From: Thalassospira indica
GTDB taxonomy: Bacteria > Pseudomonadota > Alphaproteobacteria > Rhodospirillales > Thalassospiraceae
Assembly (NCBI RefSeq): GCF_003403095.1
Contig: NZ_CP031555.1
Location: forward strand, 2,150,001 to 2,214,000
Length of the DNA: 64,000 nt
Reading direction: 5' to 3'
Of the stretch, positions 29,901 through 36,865 are shown one piece after another; within the stretch, counting starts at the first letter, position 1, and each line of letters begins with the position of its first letter. A model generated the notes under the pieces. The model did not search any database. It was not told the DNA's origin and saw nothing but the letters and a program-made list of their open reading frames with translations. Position numbers and translations under genes: made by a program.

Positions 29901-30497
29901 GAGACACTTGGACACCTTACTCATTTGAATGCTAGTAGTGAGCTGTTCCGCGCCTCAGATGGTAGTCTTTTAAGATTTACGGATGATGGTGAATGGCGCG
30001 TTCTTTGGACTGAGCAAGCCTCTAAAAAGACAGGCCTGACGGAAGATTTCGTCGACCAGATGGTGTCAACTCCCAAAGGAGAAAGACCCGATCCTTCAAC
30101 CTATATGTCGCAAGCTGACATTGATGCACATTTGGCACGCTTTGACGATGGTGCTGTTAGGTTCGCGTCTGCAGAAGATGTGTCGACTTACAGGACAGCT
30201 GGACCGCCTAGCGGAGGGTTCGTTATACCGAAATCAGAATTCGACAATCTTGTTCAAGAAGCAGGAGGTGACCTAAGCTTGGTAGAAGTCCGTCTCGGAC
30301 TTGATACTGGTTCGCTAACTAGCGGAAATACTGTCGCGCTGGCAATTGAGCCACAAAATCTGAACAATCTAAGAATACCATCAGGTAACGAAGGCGGCGC
30401 AAATAGCAAATGGGTTCCGGGTGGGTTCACATCAGATGGTGTTCCTGAGGCAGTGATGGATTTCATCGGTGTGCCATTTACACCAATTCAGTTCTAA
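23967..30497 (+). CDS. cdiA: TpsA/CdiA filamentous haemagglutinin with C-terminal toxin
   Basis: 2176 residues. Signal peptide (1-32, ending VVAGAQQ), TPS secretion domain (about 40-300) with the ITCNGCGFINT cysteine pair, long haemagglutinin repeats, and a Pro/Glu/Gly-rich linker (about 575-610) between two similar segments (YTESYVALWEQL near 496, LPQYLALWESL near 617). Then come a lone GCFTCHEG motif near 742, FHA repeats with FFGKKKSE near 1213, and a hydrophobic Ala/Gly-rich pretoxin region (about 1466-1700, DUF637-like). The C-terminal module ends with NLRIPSGNEGGANSKWVPGG, seen in several putative CDI/Rhs toxins. No VENN motif. Composition becomes AT-richer in the last about 2 kb. An immunity-like gene follows 11 bases later. 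Toxin activity unknown. Confidence 0.9.
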   Translation: MQYISKLLPGLQKSSALIAAVLYTLSPVVAGAQQAANTDRSAVDQSRNGLTIYNINTPNAKGLSNNIHNSFDIPTRGAIDNNSATITYSQLEKGYIEGNPNLRSGQEASTILHQIIGGSRSQMNGLLEVAGKKAQLVIVNENGITCNGCGFINTSRATLSTGAANINASGELAGFDVTRGDILINGTGLDAVSGNQASDQIDLIARTVAIRDAAKLRAKQLNVITGSNTVDYASLSHNQTASSGAVPEVALDVAALGGMYADYISLIATDDGVGVNMNGEVASAGNLTLDANGKISFGAASKASSGAKTTITTTEDFEGAGSVKSAGDLSVTAKNITNNGVLNSGASVSLEAQEQIKSGKTAMIRSEDDTSLKAGTGIENNGVVAAYGNLDVDAPDIRNDGGILWANDNVTIGSSEAANGRADYVLNRNGRIEAFGGDLEIKAENIVNQGTAPTANIKDNIYQFYETPGPVNPNGDIKNRLVSATFLAEDGTVRPEYTESYVALWEQLFSDDLSNATELDPEILVLLQASAVGGGGNTLGSSWVTYFGRLTGKASEAGVPSLVEMMRGLMADTARVEEVVAEPEPAEPGGAGGAPGAPSDPEPVAEGPEPGSIKAEYLPQYLALWESLSSGQAISADTLAALNPSYVKDGAVLPEISNLWNSIRAGSGAGYTILVTITQDTLNDDGVLAELKAGKNILLEAKNINNVYGAIQAAGDLDITAENLTNTSFGASQSRHEVHKRGCFTCHEGVLDFADTFGGVIQAHGNLNISVTDSLKNMTIGSRSASQLLADIGVHLQSTSNRLNAEVPKPSKSTVAPTPETSTPGAETSTLVNLIAELEEVLEEAHENFETPESGELDAFMSSPYLFSRLDFEPLIEQNELRAFEVLSSNDPTVRQAWATQQIRTAQLLGGDGAGQTRSDVISEQLELALALPTSSDNGAKPLSAVTAFLDKRNGALISADKVDIAAGEVKQIGGGQIVSDSETTITADRIDLERGDLKSDGDISLSGDQEVRLAAVDIEAANDVTLKSDSGDVLVETIEETTNFTRELYSDVRVRNPNCSSNDGDCEQYTTKRVKTGSGSGTSVTHQGGTLNIGGNLTVEAANDVSVVGTDANVDGDVKLAAGGDLLVGSARNVYDYSQTSGKSSSKAHSEELLTSAINAGGNIAMTGTNVGIEASTVSADGKLDVMAYNDLSITAGMENSSYSYKSSSGGGGFFGKKKSESLTENHLTYQESVLSSGDDMSLNAMGNIGIAGSEIESGGDIDITAFGGLTITSLQEQHHREHKVEKTGRFGGMFGGSSSRTEIRDLTEIKGTEITSLTDLTTQSGSDTTIRASRVSAGGDLNISVGKGPFADPDAKLWLLTDKERDYLSVSEYEGGTLKWTVTEYGHEKEVVRHAILESGGDFIIESPGGVVVEYRSTGDFATDIAQLAEAPGLEYLADLQGMDNVDWEGVEEIYETWYDQSSGLGGGAMALIAIATAVLTAGITAGLAAGISGTTQLAAGAAVEAGMASISIAGATYVGTATQITSMIMVNAALASVAATAATSIANGAVSGDMRGAFQSIFSSNTLRSIVISALTAGATHSINLDTIGFDELGQTPEFVSSLLEKSLDGALRSGISSVIGGTDFSDAIVANLRFAATDTLLSSTQTVIGDLTDGLGASDLPVANMVAHALAGGLAAQVLGNDFATGAVSALASASVANAGWFDGLEAHQISAISQLVGGVAALIAGGDGSEVGLGAHVAQSAAINNYLTHANVNDMMSELRSCQASEGGCSDAEEREIAYKWLNVAVGNDKTLAATCSDLACVQAMLGQKVDLFSNKAAELQSLSPTVFSILHSGYSFEVLQPALDQIDANIRFREDYENYVDVKCGGVASAACAQSHYEAWENVNEKLEVVDKAKLVLSVVVGGGMAAGPKMLQVLKNCATNVACLNELGITLVEAGAEVAAGGPLAGSGGIAFAAGSAIVLKKGDEVLGVIDETLGHLTHLNASSELFRASDGSLLRFTDDGEWRVLWTEQASKKTGLTEDFVDQMVSTPKGERPDPSTYMSQADIDAHLARFDDGAVRFASAEDVSTYRTAGPPSGGFVIPKSEFDNLVQEAGGDLSLVEVRLGLDTGSLTSGNTVALAIEPQNLNNLRIPSGNEGGANSKWVPGGFTSDGVPEAVMDFIGVPFTPIQF

Positions 30498-30508
30498 GAG
30501 GGGATTCA

Positions 30509-30754
30509 ATGTCGAAATTAGAATTTGGTAAAACGTATTATCCTCCAAAGCCCGAAATAACTGTGACTGATAATTTAGTCAAAGGACCAGGTTGGAAGGT
30601 GGAAAGGTTTGGTACAGAATTTATATTCGAGTTTCTTGCAGCACGTCATGGTGGTGGTGTTGACCGATATAAGGTAACTGCTGAAGAATTCGAAGAGCTA
30701 AAGCTAGGAAGACTTTCATTTGAAGAACTTCTAAAAAAATACGACGTTAATTGA
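30509..30754 (+). CDS. cdiI: Putative CDI immunity protein
   Basis: 81 residues with GAGGGG six bases before the ATG, starting 11 bases after cdiA. Charged and soluble, with no known domain; contains VTAEEFEELKLGRLSFEELLKKYDVN at its C-terminus. AT-rich like the toxin end of cdiA, as expected when toxin and immunity genes are exchanged together. Role inferred from position, size and composition; it should bind and block the C-terminal toxin of the same locus. Confidence 0.65.
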   Translation: MSKLEFGKTYYPPKPEITVTDNLVKGPGWKVERFGTEFIFEFLAARHGGGVDRYKVTAEEFEELKLGRLSFEELLKKYDVN

Positions 30755-30840
30755 TTTGAGCGAAAAATGGGATGCAAAAGATGTAGGAAGAAGGTGACAG
30801 ATTTATTTCTAGGCACCTTTAAATCGTACCCTAACCTCGG

Positions 30841-31087
30841 GCATCAATGCTGGGAGTAGCATGGTCATGACAGGTACTAAGGCGGCGGGGGCTTTGACCT
30901 TGCCGCCGATTGCAAGCTTGATGTCATGGCCTATAACGACCTGTCGATTACAGCAGGTATGGAACACTTAAGCTATTCACACACGTCGAGCTCCGGCGGC
31001 GCTGGTTTCTTTGGTAAGAAGAAAACCGAAATCCTAACGGAAAACCACCCGACTATAAAAGTCGGGAATGTGCGGAGTTTGCTGTGA
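30841..31087 (+). pseudogene. Decayed duplicate of an internal cdiA segment
   Basis: The frame 30908-31087 encodes a peptide containing KLDVMAYNDLSITAGME and GGAGFFGKKKTE. It is nearly the same as cdiA residues about 1173-1230 (DNA about 27500-27660). Weaker similarity extends left to about 30841 (matching about 27445). It has no start codon and stops soon after the homology ends. This is the remnant of another haemagglutinin allele, as in orphan CDI toxin modules or a displaced ancestral C-terminus. Between 30755 and 30840 I see nothing. Confidence 0.8.
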
Positions 31088-31168
31088 GCCGCACATTCCC
31101 TGTGCTTGAGCCTGTCGGGTGGTGGTACGTCAGGCGGGTGTTTGTTTTTGTCGCTTTGTTTGCGGGGC

Positions 31169-31969
31169 TTAGGCCGATTTGCGGTGGTTGGCGGCGTCTT
31201 CGGCTTTGATTGCTTCGTCATGCATTAGCGACAGGACCGTGCGCTTGTAATCCATGAATTCCGGGCTGGTCAGGGCATCGATATGGCGCGGGCGCGGGAT
31301 CGCGATATCAAGCGACTGCTTGATCAGGCCGGGGCGGGCCGACATCACATGCACTTCATCACCAAGGAAAATCGCCTCGTCAATGTCATGCGTGATGAAC
31401 AGCACCGTCTTGCGGCGGCTTTGCCAGACATCAAGCAGCAATTCCTGCATCATCTGACGGGTCTGGCTATCCAGCGCGCCAAACGGTTCATCCATCAACA
31501 AAATGCGCGGATCATTGGCCAGTGCCCGGGCCAGTGCCACACGTTGGCGCATGCCGCCCGAAAGTTCCTTGGGATATGATTTCTCGAACCCTTCGAGGTG
31601 AACCGCCTTGATCAGATCATCGGCGATGTCTTCGCATTCGGATTTCGAAAGGTTTTTAAGCTTCGGCCCGAACATGACGTTTTCGCGGACCGTGAGCCAG
31701 GGAAACAGGGTGTAGCTTTGAAACACCATGCCGCGATCCGCAGACGGGCCATTGATCGGATCGCCGTCAAGCTCAAGCCGCCCCGATGTCGGGGTTTCAA
31801 GCCCGGCGACAAGGCGCAGCAACGTTGATTTGCCACAGCCCGACGGGCCGACAATCACCGAAAAGGTGTCATTGGCAACATCAAGCGATACATCATCAAG
31901 GGCCAGAACCGGTGGTTTGCCCTTGGGTTCGAAACGGACCGTGATGTCACGGAGGGAAAGCTTGCTCAT
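31169..31969 (-). CDS. NitT/TauT-type ABC transporter ATPase
   Basis: 266 residues. Walker A GPSGCGKST, Q loop MVFQSYTLFPWLTVRENV, signature LSGGMRQR, Walker B ILLMDEPFGALD and the switch histidine in FITHDIDEAIFLG: the SsuB/TauB/NrtD branch. Last gene of a four-gene unit with the permease, binding protein and ureohydrolase; 14 bases after the permease stop. Powers import of a small anionic or guanidino compound. Confidence 0.92.
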   Translation of the reverse strand: MSKLSLRDITVRFEPKGKPPVLALDDVSLDVANDTFSVIVGPSGCGKSTLLRLVAGLETPTSGRLELDGDPINGPSADRGMVFQSYTLFPWLTVRENVMFGPKLKNLSKSECEDIADDLIKAVHLEGFEKSYPKELSGGMRQRVALARALANDPRILLMDEPFGALDSQTRQMMQELLLDVWQSRRKTVLFITHDIDEAIFLGDEVHVMSARPGLIKQSLDIAIPRPRHIDALTSPEFMDYKRTVLSLMHDEAIKAEDAANHRKSA

Positions 31970-31983
31970 GAGTGTATCGCCCC

Positions 31984-32778
31984 TTAAAAATCAGCAGACC
32001 AGGGCAGCAAGCGCCGGCGTGCCCATTTAAAGAAGAAGTCGGTGATCAGACCCAGAATGCCGATGGTAAAGACACCGAGCAAAATCACATCGGTAAACAG
32101 CCCGCGCATGGCGTTCAGGATCATGTAGCCAAGGCCGGTGTCGGCTGCGACCAGTTCGGCCACCACCAGATAGGTCCAGGCCCAGCCCATGGTAACCCGC
32201 AGGTTATCCATCACACCGGGCATGCAGGCCGGAACCAGCACACGGGTGACAACGCGACGGCGGTCCGCACCAAGGGTGTAGGCGCAATCAATCAGGTCCT
32301 TGGAAATCCGGGCGGAAACGTCGGAAATCAAAATTAGCTGTTGGAAAAAGGTACCGAGGAAAATCACCATGATTTTCTGTTCGACCCCGATGCCGATCCA
32401 CAGGATCAGAAGCGGGATCAGGGCGGAAACCGGGATATAGCGCATGAAACCGGTGATCGGTTCAATCAGCGCCTGCACCGCGCGGAAACTGCCCATCAGG
32501 ATGCCGATGGGAACGGCAAAAACGGAGGCAAGGATAAAGCCCGACAGGATGACAACAAGGCTTGCCCACATATGTTCAAACAGCGACATATTGGCGATGC
32601 GCTTGATGCCGGCGGCCACCACTTCATGCGGGGCGGCAAGGAAGTCCTTGGGCGTGATCCCGCCATAGGTGAGCAAGCACCAAAGGGCCATGACAATAGC
32701 AACCGAAATCAGTGACAGGGCGACATAGGTGCCCTTGTCGATATCGGTCTTGGGCGAGAAAAGGGATCTGGTCCACAT
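31984..32778 (-). CDS. NitT/TauT-type ABC transporter permease
   Basis: 264 residues, about six membrane segments. The ATPase-coupling EAA loop is seen as ISKDLIDCAYTLGADRRRVVTRVLVPACMPGVMDNLR. It pairs with the ATPase that starts 14 bases downstream. The branch transports nitrate, taurine, sulfonates, thiamine precursors and similar compounds. Substrate is best guessed from the ureohydrolase in the same unit. Confidence 0.92.
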   Translation of the reverse strand: MWTRSLFSPKTDIDKGTYVALSLISVAIVMALWCLLTYGGITPKDFLAAPHEVVAAGIKRIANMSLFEHMWASLVVILSGFILASVFAVPIGILMGSFRAVQALIEPITGFMRYIPVSALIPLLILWIGIGVEQKIMVIFLGTFFQQLILISDVSARISKDLIDCAYTLGADRRRVVTRVLVPACMPGVMDNLRVTMGWAWTYLVVAELVAADTGLGYMILNAMRGLFTDVILLGVFTIGILGLITDFFFKWARRRLLPWSADF

Positions 32779-32818
32779 GATGCTTGCTCTTTTTAAGTCT
32801 TGAACTTGGTGGCGTTCG

Positions 32819-33796
32819 TTATTTCACGATGTCAGCAGCCAGCAGGCTTTTCGGATTGGCGTCCAGCGTAACCATGCCGCTTTCCTTGCCAAGGGTCATG
32901 GCATTGGCAATGGTGCCAACAATGCCATCCGGGTTGGACGGGTCCATGAAGGTCTTGTTCATGTCAGCATCATAAAACGCGATGCCCGAACGGGTGTCGG
33001 CAAAGACCGCCGGATCATCAAGCCAGCCGCCAACGCCTTTGGCCATAATCACGTCGGCTGCTTCTTCGTTGGCTTTTTGCCAGGCAACCGCCTTGGCCCA
33101 TGCACGATACAGCGCTTCCATTTCCGGACGGCGGGCTTCAAGGGTTTCTTCGGTCGTCACCGCGATGTCGGTGATCAGGCCCGGTGCCTTGGAGCTGTCA
33201 ATCAGCAGGTGACCATGTTCGGTATCCTGCCCACGGGTCAGCCACGGCTCCCAGGTCACGGCGGCGTCAACACGCTTGGCGACAAAGGCCGCGCCAGCGT
33301 CACCGGCTGACATGTTCATCGAATTTACGTCAGAAAGGCTCATGCCGGCTTCTTTCAGAAGAACACTGAGGAAGAACTGCGAAACAGACCCCTCGGTATA
33401 GGCGACGTTTTTGCCCTTGAGGTCTTCGATGGTTTTGATGTCGGCATTGGCAACAATCCCGTCACCGCCGCGTGAGTCATCAAGCGCAAACAGATAGGTC
33501 AGCGGATGGTCTTCGGTGTAAAAACCAAGAACGGTGTCAATGGTGGTCACAGCCACATCAATTCGGCCAGCCGCGAGTGCCGGCATACGGGTTTTGACGT
33601 CTTCCATCACGACAAGATCAACATCAAGGCCTTCTTCTTCAAAGAAGCCTTCTTCCTGGGCGATATAAAGCGGGCCATAGCCGACCCAGGTCGAATGCGC
33701 GATGGTGAGTTCCTCGGCCGAGGCGGCGGTGGACAGCGAGAAGGCGGTTGCGAGTGCCGCACCCGACAGGCAGATTTTCGAAAGAATGCGTTTCAT
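32819..33796 (-). CDS. NitT/TauT-type substrate-binding protein
   Basis: 325 residues with a signal peptide (1-27, cut after STAASA). The mature start ELTIAHSTWVGYGPLYIAQEEGFFEEEGLDVDLV is the NMT1/SsuA-like fold; the HSTWVGYGPLYIA motif is typical of periplasmic proteins for small nitrogen or sulfur compounds. A conserved VTTIDTVLGFYTEDHPLTYLFALDDSRGGDGIVA stretch lines the cleft. It would deliver the ligand to the permease encoded next. Ligand not identifiable from sequence alone. Confidence 0.9.
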   Translation of the reverse strand: MKRILSKICLSGAALATAFSLSTAASAEELTIAHSTWVGYGPLYIAQEEGFFEEEGLDVDLVVMEDVKTRMPALAAGRIDVAVTTIDTVLGFYTEDHPLTYLFALDDSRGGDGIVANADIKTIEDLKGKNVAYTEGSVSQFFLSVLLKEAGMSLSDVNSMNMSAGDAGAAFVAKRVDAAVTWEPWLTRGQDTEHGHLLIDSSKAPGLITDIAVTTEETLEARRPEMEALYRAWAKAVAWQKANEEAADVIMAKGVGGWLDDPAVFADTRSGIAFYDADMNKTFMDPSNPDGIVGTIANAMTLGKESGMVTLDANPKSLLAADIVK

Positions 33797-33853
33797 AGAT
33801 GGTGTCTCCGGTGTGAGATGCTCTCTGATAGGTTTTGGTCTTTTTCGGTATGC

Positions 33854-34870
33854 CTAGCCCGATTTTCGGTTCGGGTTTCTGGTGGCGTTTGACCCGGCAA
33901 GTACGCACAGCAATTCATACATGAGCGAAATGCCAAGCCAGGCTGTTCCTCCCGAAGGATCAAAAGGGGGGGACACTTCAACAAGGTCCGCCCCCACAAT
34001 ATTAAGGCCGCCCAGAAGGCGGATCATTTTCTGCGCCTCACGGCTGTTAAAGCCGCCGATTTCCGGTGTGCCGGTGCCCGGCGCGAATGCAGGGTCCACC
34101 GCATCAATGTCAAAGCTGACATAGGTTTTGTCGCGGCCGACAATGTCGCGGGCCTCAAGCATGACCGCGTCAATGCCGCGATCAAGGACTTCTTCCATGC
34201 GGATGATGCGAACCCCTTGGGCAAGGCCCCATTCAACATCTTCGCCGTCATACATCGTGCCGCGAATGCCGATCTGAACCACGCGCTTGGGATCAAGGTA
34301 GCCGTCCTCGATCGCGCGGCGGAACGGCGTGCCGTGGGTGTATTTGTAACCGTTGAAATAGCTGTCAAACAGATCGGTATGGGCATCGAAATGCACCATG
34401 CCAACTGGCCCATCAGATGCCAGGGCCTTGAGGATTGGATAGGACAGCAAATGATCGCCACCGGCACTCAAGGGCGTGATGCCCTTTGATTTCAGCGTGG
34501 CGATAAAGCCCGTGACACTTTCAAGCGTATCCATGATGTCGGCCGGATTGACCGGCGCGTCGCCCAGATCGGCAATGTTGCGGTCTTCAAACGGGTTTTG
34601 GCCGGTCGCGGGGTGTTTCGGCCGGATCATGGTCGACAGATCACGCAACTGACGCGGGCCATGACGCGCACCCGGACGGTTGGTGGTGCCGCCATCCCAT
34701 GGCACGCCGACCATGGCGATATCGACCTCGCTTAAGACCGGGTTCTCAATCGACAAATGCGGCGCGCGCATAAAGCTTGCCACCCCGGCATAACGCGGCA
34801 GGGTCATCGCCGAGGGTGGAACAAAGGAAATAGCGGACGCAGTATCAGGTTTGTCAGCAGTGTTGGGCAT
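33854..34870 (-). CDS. Ureohydrolase (agmatinase/guanidinobutyrase family)
   Basis: 338 residues. Mn-binding residues complete: His140 in SAGGDH, Asp162, His164 and Asp166 in FDAHTD, Asp254 and Asp256 in FDIDAVDP. The substrate loop YTHGTPFRRAIEDG and the GIRGTMY segment are typical of guanidinobutyrase/guanidinopropionase-type and agmatinase-type enzymes. It hydrolyses a guanidino compound to urea and an amine. First gene of the transporter operon, which suggests that the imported substrate is a guanidino compound. The precise substrate (agmatine, guanidinobutyrate, guanidine or other) is open. Confidence 0.88.
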   Translation of the reverse strand: MPNTADKPDTASAISFVPPSAMTLPRYAGVASFMRAPHLSIENPVLSEVDIAMVGVPWDGGTTNRPGARHGPRQLRDLSTMIRPKHPATGQNPFEDRNIADLGDAPVNPADIMDTLESVTGFIATLKSKGITPLSAGGDHLLSYPILKALASDGPVGMVHFDAHTDLFDSYFNGYKYTHGTPFRRAIEDGYLDPKRVVQIGIRGTMYDGEDVEWGLAQGVRIIRMEEVLDRGIDAVMLEARDIVGRDKTYVSFDIDAVDPAFAPGTGTPEIGGFNSREAQKMIRLLGGLNIVGADLVEVSPPFDPSGGTAWLGISLMYELLCVLAGSNATRNPNRKSG

Positions 34871-35002
34871 GAAGGCAGGTCCTAGCGCGGTGGCGGTGGC
34901 GATGACGATGGTGTGGCGTGTTGTCGCGGGTCCGGCGGGCTGACCGTGCGCACACGGTAATTATCTCAAAAGCTTGCAGGGAGATTGCCATGCAGGGACG
35001 TG

Positions 35003-35016
35003 TTCAATAATATGAA
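35003..35016. promoter_or_regulatory. LysR-type box in the divergent promoter region
   Basis: TTCA-N6-TGAA at 35003-35016 contains T-N11-A and lies between the ureohydrolase operon and the divergent LysR gene. No guanidine riboswitch fold was recognised in 34871-35075. Confidence 0.4.
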
Positions 35017-35075
35017 ACTTTCAAACTAAACGTCTGATTTTTTCAACGTAATGCTTTCACGAAGGTCTCCTGCCA

Positions 35076-36029
35076 ATGTCAGTAGCTCTGCCGCCGCTTA
35101 GTGATGTGGATTTCCGCCAGTTGCGGATTTTTAGAACCATTGTCGAAAGCAACGGCTTTACTGCCGCTCAGGATGAGCTGGGCATTTCCAGATCGACCAT
35201 CAGCACCCAGATGTCCGCCCTTGAAACCCGGCTGGGGGTCAAGCTGTGTCGGCGCGGGCGGTCTGGCTTTTCGCTGACCGAACATGGGCAAAAGATCTAT
35301 AGCGAGGTGATCAAGCTTTTTGCCGCGGCCGACTCTTTCCGGGCCGAGGTCGGGGCCATTCGCGGCAATATGGTGGGGGAGCTTCGCATTGGCGTGGTCG
35401 ATGCGATGGTCGAAAACCCCAATTGCAAGCTGGATCAGGCGATTGCGCTTTTTCATGAACGGGCACCGGGCGTGCATCCGACCTTTGTTGTCGTCTCCCC
35501 CAACCAGATTGAAAATGCGTTGCTCAGCCGACAGATGGAAATCGCCGTCATGCCCAACCAGCCGATGAATGCAGCCGTGCAGATGCAGCAGCTTTTTCAC
35601 GAAGAACAGACGATGTATTGCGGCAAGGACCACCCGTTGTTTGAAAGTGCGCACGAAAAAATGCCGATCGAACAACTGGCTGAACAGAAATACGCAAGGC
35701 GTGGCTATTCGGTGGCGCTGGCGTTTCAGTCGCTTTTCAAACATCCGCCAAGTGCGACGGCCTATGACATGGAGGGGCTAGCCTATCTGATCCGAAGTGG
35801 GAAGTTTGTCAGCTTCCTGCCGACCCACTTTGCCCGGCAATGGGTGGGGCGCGGCGAAATGCGGGCGCTGCGTCCCGATCTGCTCAGCTTCAAGATCGGC
35901 ATGTGTGTCGCCAATTTCCCGCAATCGGTGATGTCACGTATGGCGCGCGTGTTCCGCGAATGTTTGATCGAGGTGCACCCGACCGTGACCGCAATCAAAA
36001 CCGTGCCGCCGACGCTGGATAAGAAGTGA
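35076..36029 (+). CDS. LysR-family regulator of the ureohydrolase/ABC operon
   Basis: 317 residues. Helix-turn-helix in the first 65 residues (LRIFRTIVESNGFTAAQDELGISRSTISTQMSALETRLG), then the effector-binding domain. Divergent from the operon, 205 bases apart, so it most likely controls it. The 3' end, encoding AIKTVPPTLDKK and stop plus 17 bases beyond, is duplicated at 36721-36774 on the far side of the parDE islet. Confidence 0.9.
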   Translation: MSVALPPLSDVDFRQLRIFRTIVESNGFTAAQDELGISRSTISTQMSALETRLGVKLCRRGRSGFSLTEHGQKIYSEVIKLFAAADSFRAEVGAIRGNMVGELRIGVVDAMVENPNCKLDQAIALFHERAPGVHPTFVVVSPNQIENALLSRQMEIAVMPNQPMNAAVQMQQLFHEEQTMYCGKDHPLFESAHEKMPIEQLAEQKYARRGYSVALAFQSLFKHPPSATAYDMEGLAYLIRSGKFVSFLPTHFARQWVGRGEMRALRPDLLSFKIGMCVANFPQSVMSRMARVFRECLIEVHPTVTAIKTVPPTLDKK

Positions 36030-36046
36030 GGTGGAGGCTGAAGCGG
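35993..36046 (+). repeat. 54-bp direct repeat, copy in the LysR 3' end
   Basis: Covers the last 12 codons, the stop and 17 bases beyond. 48 of 54 bases match 36721-36774. The two copies encode TVPPTLDKK and TLPPTVEKK respectively, each followed by TGA. The differences are mostly conservative coding changes, so one copy derives from a diverged homologue. Confidence 0.85.
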
Positions 36047-36050
36047 ACTT

Positions 36051-36344
36051 TCAAGAATGTCCTGCTTCGCGCTGATGCCGGATGACCAGAATGGTCACCG
36101 TATCCGCGTCTATCCGGTATCGCACGACATAGCCGCTGTCACCGAACTCGATAAGCCATTCCCGAAACGCTTCAGGAAGGTCATCGACCAGTCGGCCAAG
36201 GTTCGGGTGGGCGCCAAGCACTTTCACGCCTTGACGGATGGCTTCTCCGGCACGGCGCGCGGCATCAGGGTTTTTTGAGCGCAGAAAGTCACGGAGCCGT
36301 TGCAGATCCCGAATGGCTGCCGGTGCAAATCTTACTTGCGGCAT
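36051..36344 (-). CDS. parE: ParE/RelE-family toxin
   Basis: 97 residues, full length for ParE/RelE folds. It starts PQVRFAPAAIRDLQRLRDFLRSK; the core VLGAHPNLGRLVDDLPEAFREWLIEFGDSGYVVRYRID and the end VTILVIRHQREAG are typical of ParE, which poisons gyrase in characterised members. Overlaps the antitoxin gene by 13 bases. Convergent with the preceding LysR gene and lies 21 bases from its stop, inside the repeat-bounded islet. Confidence 0.9.
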   Translation of the reverse strand: MPQVRFAPAAIRDLQRLRDFLRSKNPDAARRAGEAIRQGVKVLGAHPNLGRLVDDLPEAFREWLIEFGDSGYVVRYRIDADTVTILVIRHQREAGHS

Positions 36345-36610
36345 TTGGGTGCGGGTAATTCATCGTCCGTTCCCCAGCTTTCCAGCCAGCGGTCGACCTC
36401 TTCAGCCGTTGCGTGACGGCCTGTTTGCTGGAACTCTTCCCACGCCTGCACCGTTTCACGCTTTAGCGCCTCGCGCTTCTCTTCGCGTTCGACATATTGC
36501 GCGATCGCTTCGCGCATGATCCAGTGCGATGTACGTTGCCGGGCTTCGGCAAGATTCCGAACGCGGCCTTTCATGTCGTCATCGAGCTTGATGGACGTTG
36601 CAGATACCAT
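36332..36610 (-). CDS. parD: Ribbon-helix-helix antitoxin (ParD/CopG type)
   Basis: 92 residues. The N-terminal ribbon-helix-helix SATSIKLDDDMKGRVRNLAEARQRTSHWIMREAI binds DNA. The charged helical C-terminus (KREALKRETVQAWEEFQQTGRHATAEEVDRWLESWG) would clasp the toxin. It begins the two-gene unit and should autoregulate it. Downstream of it the bounded islet ends at 36720. Confidence 0.9.
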   Translation of the reverse strand: MVSATSIKLDDDMKGRVRNLAEARQRTSHWIMREAIAQYVEREEKREALKRETVQAWEEFQQTGRHATAEEVDRWLESWGTDDELPAPKCRK

Positions 36611-36720
36611 GTGAGCCTCTGAATCAAAAGGTAATACCTTGTGCTACCATAGCTTTCTCAGGCCGTTTTGTCTAGGTTTAGTCCCGCTAGGTTGCCTATC
36701 CGATATTGAGAAGGGGCGGC

Positions 36721-36774
36721 AATCAAAACACTGCCGCCGACGGTGGAAAAGAAATGAGGTGGAGGCGGAAGCGG
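36721..36774 (+). repeat. 54-bp direct repeat, displaced copy of the LysR 3' end
   Basis: Second copy of 35993-36046, without a gene attached upstream. It still reads as a protein tail with its stop codon and the same following bases. Between 36611 and 36720 lies only the parD promoter region; 36775-36865 shows no feature. Confidence 0.85.
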
Positions 36775-36865
36775 TTGCGCAAACCAATAACCCTTTTCCT
36801 CAATCCCTTTCGGGCGTTATGGTTTCGGCGGGCAGGGGAATTAACCGAAACGGATCATCAAGACC

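Noticed and set aside
34871..35075. Guanidine riboswitch upstream of the ureohydrolase
   Set aside because: I could not find the conserved paired ACR-type loops; only LysR-type dyads are visible.
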